Positions 27,889 to 32,766 of a stretch of 32,766 nucleotides of DNA are shown here, piece by piece. The translations under genes and the position numbers were made by a program. This DNA comes from Bacteroidota bacterium (GTDB lineage Bacteria > Bacteroidota > Bacteroidia > UBA7662): assembly GCA_005799025.1 (NCBI GenBank), contig SYHX01000075.1, forward strand, positions 1 to 32,766, given 5' to 3'. How positions within the stretch are numbered: the stretch's first letter is position 1; each line of letters opens with the position of its first letter. Below the pieces are notes generated by a model, which was given only the letters and a program-made list of their open reading frames with translations, did not search any database and was not told the DNA's origin.

Positions 27889-28878
27889 TTACGGATTGAG
27901 TAAATCGTTCAGGGCAGGATCCAAATCTGGATATCGAAAGGTAAATCCTGTATCCATTATTTTCTGCGAGGAGGCTTTGACACCTTGCAAGAGGAGATCG
28001 GATCTTTCGCCCATGATCCACCGAAGGGGCCAGGCGGGTACGGCCAGCCACAGTGGGCGATGAACGGCATCGGCCAGCCTGCGCATAAAATCAAGGTGGC
28101 GGCGGGGCAAAGGAGCAACAGCATTGTAAATCCCTGGCGACCAATTGGGCGCGAACAAGGCATGGGCAATCAGGAGTACCATATCCTCTTCGTGAATCCA
28201 GGACATCCATTGACGACCACTCCCGATGGAGGCGCCGAGCCCGAGGCGGGTCACAGGTAAGAGAGGTCCAAGCAGGCCACCACGGGCGGAGAGCACCAAC
28301 CCAATGCGCAGGGTCGTTAGCGGAGCAATGACGTTTAGGGGTTGGGTGCTTTGTTCCCAAGCCTGAGTGAGCTCCGCGAGGAAGCCTTGGCCTTGGGGGG
28401 CTGATTCGAGGGCTAATTCTTCCCCGGATTGATAATAACCAATTGCGGAAGCGGTTACAATGCGTTGAATGCATCCTTGAGGAGCTTCTGCCAGGATTTG
28501 TTTCAAGAAAATTGCGCTGATGGTGCGGCTCTCCAATAATTCTTTTCGACGTTTGCCCGTCCATGCCCGGTCGGCGATCCCTGCACCCGCCAGGTTCACC
28601 GCATGGGTGACACCCGCCAATGCCGCCCTATCCACCTGGCCCAAGGGGGGATTCCACACCCAATGCGTGACCAATCCCGGGTTCTGTCCCTGATCCACTT
28701 GCGCTGGGGGCTCTTTGGGACCCTGACCGTGGTCGCTCTTTAACGTGCGGCCCAGAATCCTGGCCTCGCAGCCCATACCGGCAAGTTTGCTGGCAAGGGC
28801 CGTTCCGATTAAGCCGCTACCCCCCGTTATAAGGATTACAGGGCGATTTTGACCTATATTATCTATTTTATGTTGCAT
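27889..28878 (-). CDS. TIGR01777-family NAD-dependent epimerase (YfcH/SulA-like)
   Basis: VILITGGSGLIGTALASKLA, HAVNLAGAGIADRAWTGKRRKELLESR, TASAIGYYQSGEE, PLTTLRIGLVLSARGG; ATG at 28878. Confidence 0.9.
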   Translation of the reverse strand: MQHKIDNIGQNRPVILITGGSGLIGTALASKLAGMGCEARILGRTLKSDHGQGPKEPPAQVDQGQNPGLVTHWVWNPPLGQVDRAALAGVTHAVNLAGAGIADRAWTGKRRKELLESRTISAIFLKQILAEAPQGCIQRIVTASAIGYYQSGEELALESAPQGQGFLAELTQAWEQSTQPLNVIAPLTTLRIGLVLSARGGLLGPLLPVTRLGLGASIGSGRQWMSWIHEEDMVLLIAHALFAPNWSPGIYNAVAPLPRRHLDFMRRLADAVHRPLWLAVPAWPLRWIMGERSDLLLQGVKASSQKIMDTGFTFRYPDLDPALNDLLNP

Positions 28879-28906
28879 ATGCAATATTTTTATTCGTTGG
28901 AAAAGC

Positions 28907-28914
28907 TAATTTTG
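28907..28914 (+). promoter_or_regulatory. TAnnTTTG-like box upstream of sucA
   Basis: TAATTTTG; no clear -33 TTTG seen at the expected spacing. Confidence 0.35.
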
Positions 28915-28952
28915 CTGAGAAATCACCATCAAAGTTCCCTATTTCAAAATCC

Positions 28953-31640
28953 ATGCATCAATTTTCGTTTTTGACCGCCTCCGATGCCGTGGCCATCGAA
29001 GCATTGTACCAAGAATACAACAACGATCCCGCCTCGGTGGATTTGCAATGGGCCAGGTTTTTTGAGGGATTTGATTTTGCGGCAACCGACGCTAGATCCA
29101 AGGGCGGGGATGCAAGGGATGTACAGGTGGCCCTTTTAATGGAAGCTTATCGTAGCCGTGCCCATCTAGTTTCACAGACCAACCCCATCCGTCCCCGCAA
29201 AGACCGGAATCCGGGTTTGGCCCTTGATAATTTTGGTTTAACGGATGCTGATTTGGACCAAGGATTTGCGGTGACAGGTGGTGTTGCATTGCGCGAATCT
29301 CTTTCGCGTTTGCAGCGGATTTATTGCGGTAGCATTGGTATCGAATTTCAGCATATTCGTGAGAAAGAAATCCGGGATTGGTGCAAGGATTATTTTGAAC
29401 AACGCCCTGAGGATTACGGGTTTGATTTGGAAAAGAAAAAGCGAATTTTGGGTAAACTCAATGAGGCGGTAGTCTTTGAGAATTTTTTGCATAAGAAATT
29501 TGTAGGCCAGAAGCGCTTTTCGCTTGAAGGAGGAGAAAATACCATCCCCGCGCTGGATGCCATCCTTCGTCGTGGAGGTGAATTGGGTGTGGAGGCCGTG
29601 GCCATCGGTATGGCTCACCGTGGGCGCCTTAATGTACTGGCCAATATACTTGGAAAAACGTACGAATATATATTCAACGAATTTGAAGGCATCAAAGACC
29701 CTGATCTTAGTTTCGGGGATGGAGATGTCAAATATCATTTAGGCTTTGCATCCCAATTCGCTTGGGCAGATGGCCACGAATTGCATCTTGATTTGGTACC
29801 CAATCCATCGCATTTGGAGGCTGTGGATCCGGTCTTGGAGGGCTTTGTCCGCGCCAAGTGCGATATGTTGTATAACAAAGACTATTGTAAGATTTTGCCA
29901 GTCTTGATTCATGGCGATGCGGCTTTGGCGGGTCAAGGAGTCACTTCGGAAGTCGCCCAAATGTCCGGACTCAAAGGCTACCTTACAGGGGGGACCCTTC
30001 ATTTTGTGATCAATAACCAAATCGGATTCACTACGGATTTTGACGACGCCCGCACCTCGGATTATTGTACATCGGTCGCTTTGGGCTTGGGTTGCCCTGT
30101 ACTCCACGTCAACGGTGATGATGCGGAGGCTGTGGTTTTTACGGTGGAGATGGCTGTCGCTTTCCGGCAGAAATTTGGCCGGGATGTCTATGTGGATATG
30201 CTTTGTTACAGAAGGCATGGGCACAACGAATCCGATGAACCCAAATTCACTCAACCCACCCTATACGGACTGATCGAGAATCATCCCGACCCTCGCAGAG
30301 TTTATAGCAGCAGGTTGGAGCTCAGTGGTCAAGTAACAGCCGACTTAGCGGTCGAAATGGAAGAGAAATTCAAGGCCTTGCTGCAAGACCGCCTCAACAA
30401 AGTCAAACAGAACGAGGTCCAATACACGCTCCAACCTTTGGAAAAGGAATGGCAGGTGATGCGCAAATCCTCTTACGAAGATTTCAACTCTTCGCCGAAT
30501 ACGGCCGTCTCCCAGGAAAGCCTCGCCAAGGCGATCAAGGCATTGACCACGGTACCCGATGATTTCCAGGTTCTGCGCAAAATGGATAAGTTAATGAAAG
30601 AGCGCCAAAGCGCTTTTGAGCAGGGGAAAATCAATTGGGCCCTTGCAGAATTGTTAGCTTACGGTTCCTTGTTGCTGGAGGGTAGAAAGGTTCGGATATC
30701 CGGTCAGGATGTGGTGAGGGGGACTTTCTCGCATCGTCATGCGGCTGCCAGGGATGAACGTAATAACGAATTGCATGTTTTTTTGAACCATATAGCCTCG
30801 GGGGAGCAAGGTGCCTTTTCTATCTACAATTCCTTGCTTTCGGAATATGCGGTACTGGGCTTTGAATACGGATACTCCATGGCCTCTCCCAATGCCTTGG
30901 TGGTATGGGAGGCTCAGTTTGGTGATTTTTCGAACGGAGCTCAAACCATCATCGATCAATTCTTGAGCAGCGGCGAATCTAAATGGCGGCGAATGAGCGG
31001 TTTGGTTCTGCTCCTACCCCACGGTTACGAAGGTCAGGGCCCGGAACATTCCAGTGCCAGGCCGGAGCGTTTCCTGCAATTAGCGGCTGAGATGAACATG
31101 GTGGTGGCCAATTGCACCAGTCCAGCAAATTTCTTTCATTTGTTGCGACGACAACAAGCCTGGGCTTTCCGTAAACCTTTGGTCGTGATGACCCCCAAGG
31201 CCTTGCTTCGTCATCCTGCCTGTGTTTCATCCTTGAATGAGCTAACCCAAGGAGGATTTCAAGAAATCATCGACGATCCTCATGCCGATCCACGCAAGAT
31301 TCGTCGGGTCTTGTTCTGCACGGGCAAAATTTACTATGATTTGTTAGCATATTCCCAAGAAAACCAACGCAAGGATGTGGCCATTGTTCGCTTCGAACAA
31401 TTGTACCCCATGCCAGAGCCTCAATTGGACGCCGTCTACCTGCGCTATCCCAAGGCTGAATTTTATTGGGTTCAAGAAGAGCCCAAGAACATGGGTGCAT
31501 GGACCTATATGCTTCGCTTCGAGCAAAATCGCTCCCTCAAATTAATCTCGCGCAAGTCCAGTGCCTCACCTGCCACGGGTTACGCCAAGGTGCACGAACG
31601 TGAGCAGCAAGGCCTTGTTCAGCAGGCGTTTACTTTGTAA
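28953..31640 (+). CDS. sucA: 2-oxoglutarate dehydrogenase E1 component
   Basis: ALYQEYNNDPASVDLQWARFFEGF, IGMAHRGRLNVLANILGK, SQFAWADGHELHLDLVPNPSHLEAVDPVLEG, HGDAALAGQG, INNQIGFTT, YRRHGHNESDEP, LPHGYEGQGPEHSSARPERFLQ. Confidence 0.97.
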   Translation: MHQFSFLTASDAVAIEALYQEYNNDPASVDLQWARFFEGFDFAATDARSKGGDARDVQVALLMEAYRSRAHLVSQTNPIRPRKDRNPGLALDNFGLTDADLDQGFAVTGGVALRESLSRLQRIYCGSIGIEFQHIREKEIRDWCKDYFEQRPEDYGFDLEKKKRILGKLNEAVVFENFLHKKFVGQKRFSLEGGENTIPALDAILRRGGELGVEAVAIGMAHRGRLNVLANILGKTYEYIFNEFEGIKDPDLSFGDGDVKYHLGFASQFAWADGHELHLDLVPNPSHLEAVDPVLEGFVRAKCDMLYNKDYCKILPVLIHGDAALAGQGVTSEVAQMSGLKGYLTGGTLHFVINNQIGFTTDFDDARTSDYCTSVALGLGCPVLHVNGDDAEAVVFTVEMAVAFRQKFGRDVYVDMLCYRRHGHNESDEPKFTQPTLYGLIENHPDPRRVYSSRLELSGQVTADLAVEMEEKFKALLQDRLNKVKQNEVQYTLQPLEKEWQVMRKSSYEDFNSSPNTAVSQESLAKAIKALTTVPDDFQVLRKMDKLMKERQSAFEQGKINWALAELLAYGSLLLEGRKVRISGQDVVRGTFSHRHAAARDERNNELHVFLNHIASGEQGAFSIYNSLLSEYAVLGFEYGYSMASPNALVVWEAQFGDFSNGAQTIIDQFLSSGESKWRRMSGLVLLLPHGYEGQGPEHSSARPERFLQLAAEMNMVVANCTSPANFFHLLRRQQAWAFRKPLVVMTPKALLRHPACVSSLNELTQGGFQEIIDDPHADPRKIRRVLFCTGKIYYDLLAYSQENQRKDVAIVRFEQLYPMPEPQLDAVYLRYPKAEFYWVQEEPKNMGAWTYMLRFEQNRSLKLISRKSSASPATGYAKVHEREQQGLVQQAFTL

Positions 31641-31711
31641 GTGTTGCAACAAAAACCCGTGAATGCGTAACAATTGATTATCCAATCCAATGATCAGAAA
31701 ATTGAATTTAT

Positions 31712-32766
31712 ATGGCACAAATTGAGGTGATTATTCCGGTGGTGGGTGAATCCATATCGGAAGTGGTGATCGGTCGCTGGTTCAAGAAAGACGGTGACGT
31801 AGTCCAAATGGATGAAATGTTATGTGAATTGGAAACCGACAAGGCCACCATGGAACTGAATGCCGAGCAAGCAGGCATTCTCAAAATTGTTGCAGCTGAG
31901 GGTAGCACCATTTCAGTTGGCGCCTTGGTGGCGACGATCGAAAGTTCCGGCGTTGCTTCAGCTCCGAACCCAGCATCCAACGTCCCCGCTGCGGATTCTC
32001 TGGCTACGGAACCGTTATCCCCAGTCCCAACGGCAGTGTCCACAACCCCTGCCTTAGGATCCACTGCGGCCCCTATTTCTGTTCCAGCCTCCGCTTCGGT
32101 CGTGATGAATGCGCCCGTTGCTCCCCATTCCGATAAAACTGTTCAAACCAGTACTCCAAGCGGGCCTCAGCGCAGAGAGAGGATGAGCCAACTCCGCAAA
32201 ACCATCGCAAAGCGATTGGTCGCCGTCAAAAACGAAACAGCTATGTTGACCACCTTCAACGAGGTCAATATGGGCCCTTTGATGGAAATGAGGTCGCGTT
32301 ATAAAGATTCTTTCAAGGAGAAATACGGGGTGGGTTTGGGATTCATGTCGTTGTTCAGTAAGGCGGTATGCCTAGCCATGAAGGAGTTTCCGGTCATCAA
32401 TGCGTCCATTGACGGGGAGGAATTGCTTTATCACGATTACGTGGATTTGAGTATTGCGGTCTCTGCGCCTCGCGGCCTTATGGTTCCTGTCGTTCGGGGC
32501 GCGGATCGCATGGTCCTGCATGAAATTGAGAGGGAGATCGCGCGTTTGGCTGCCAAGGCCAGGGAAGGGACCCTTTCGGTGGATGAAATGGCGGGGGGCA
32601 CCTTTACCATTACCAACGGTGGTGTTTTTGGATCCATGCTCTCCACGCCCATTATTAACGCCCCTCAAAGTGCCATCCTGGGGATGCATAATATTGTAGA
32701 GAGGCCCATTGCCCTGAAGGGTCAGGTGGTTATTAAGCCCATGATGTACCTGGCCCTCAGCTACGA
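31712..32766 (+). CDS. sucB: 2-oxoglutarate dehydrogenase E2 (dihydrolipoyl succinyltransferase), truncated by the window end
   Basis: [23 protein letters not shown], lipoyl motif [11 protein letters not shown], catalytic domain [16 protein letters not shown]...[10 protein letters not shown]...[32 protein letters not shown]; open to the window end and so missing from the ORF track. Confidence 0.95.
   Translation, partial: MAQIEVIIPVVGESISEVVIGRWFKKDGDVVQMDEMLCELETDKATMELNAEQAGILKIVAAEGSTISVGALVATIESSGVASAPNPASNVPAADSLATEPLSPVPTAVSTTPALGSTAAPISVPASASVVMNAPVAPHSDKTVQTSTPSGPQRRERMSQLRKTIAKRLVAVKNETAMLTTFNEVNMGPLMEMRSRYKDSFKEKYGVGLGFMSLFSKAVCLAMKEFPVINASIDGEELLYHDYVDLSIAVSAPRGLMVPVVRGADRMVLHEIEREIARLAAKAREGTLSVDEMAGGTFTITNGGVFGSMLSTPIINAPQSAILGMHNIVERPIALKGQVVIKPMMYLALSY

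Noticed and set aside
16742-28889. 12-mer ATATGCAATATT present at 16742 and 28878 in two non-coding or start regions
   Set aside because: Short AT-rich word; two copies in this length are weak evidence of a shared regulator.
31708-32064. 118-aa minus-strand ORF over the sucB lipoyl/linker region
   Set aside because: Antisense to a confident sucB reading frame; low-complexity Ala/Ser/Thr composition mirrors the linker.
1-32766. CRISPR arrays, tRNA and rRNA genes
   Set aside because: No regularly spaced repeats, cloverleaf candidates or rRNA motifs were seen by eye; tRNAscan-SE, Infernal and CRISPR finders would be decisive.

Overview
The window is consistent with a Bacteroidota chromosome segment, judged from gene content, Bacteroidota-type families and TAnnTTTG-like promoter boxes. 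From left to right it contains: (1) a translationally coupled class-III aminotransferase / GNAT / ATP-grasp operon that looks biosynthetic, with its upstream gene cut by the window edge; (2) a short outer-membrane protein gene split by one in-frame TAA; (3) on the minus strand, one 702-codon ORF that fuses a CrtY-type lycopene beta-cyclase to a Brp/Blh-type beta-carotene 15,15'-dioxygenase, a one-polypeptide lycopene-to-retinal enzyme candidate; (4) an AT-rich accessory stretch (~6.4-16.7 kb) with a decayed NERD-domain gene, an IS3-type transposase relic, and a tightly packed same-strand cluster encoding lipoproteins, an NlpC/P60-CapA chimera with a frameshifted tail, an L,D-transpeptidase, an M23 peptidase and an APC permease, followed by secreted/outer-membrane proteins; (5) a housekeeping block: cdaA, folP, a duplicated DUF1599 protein, a DoxX/BT_3928-like protein, an orphan DppB-like permease, aroK, a UvrD/PcrA helicase, DUF4290, murA (Asp in place of the catalytic Cys), ndk, a FAD oxidoreductase, a TIGR01777 epimerase, sucA, and a sucB that appears to lack the peripheral-subunit-binding domain and is cut by the window end. 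No tRNA, rRNA or CRISPR array was recognised. The strongest candidate for something undescribed is the CrtY-Blh fusion. All family calls are by eye; no searches were run.
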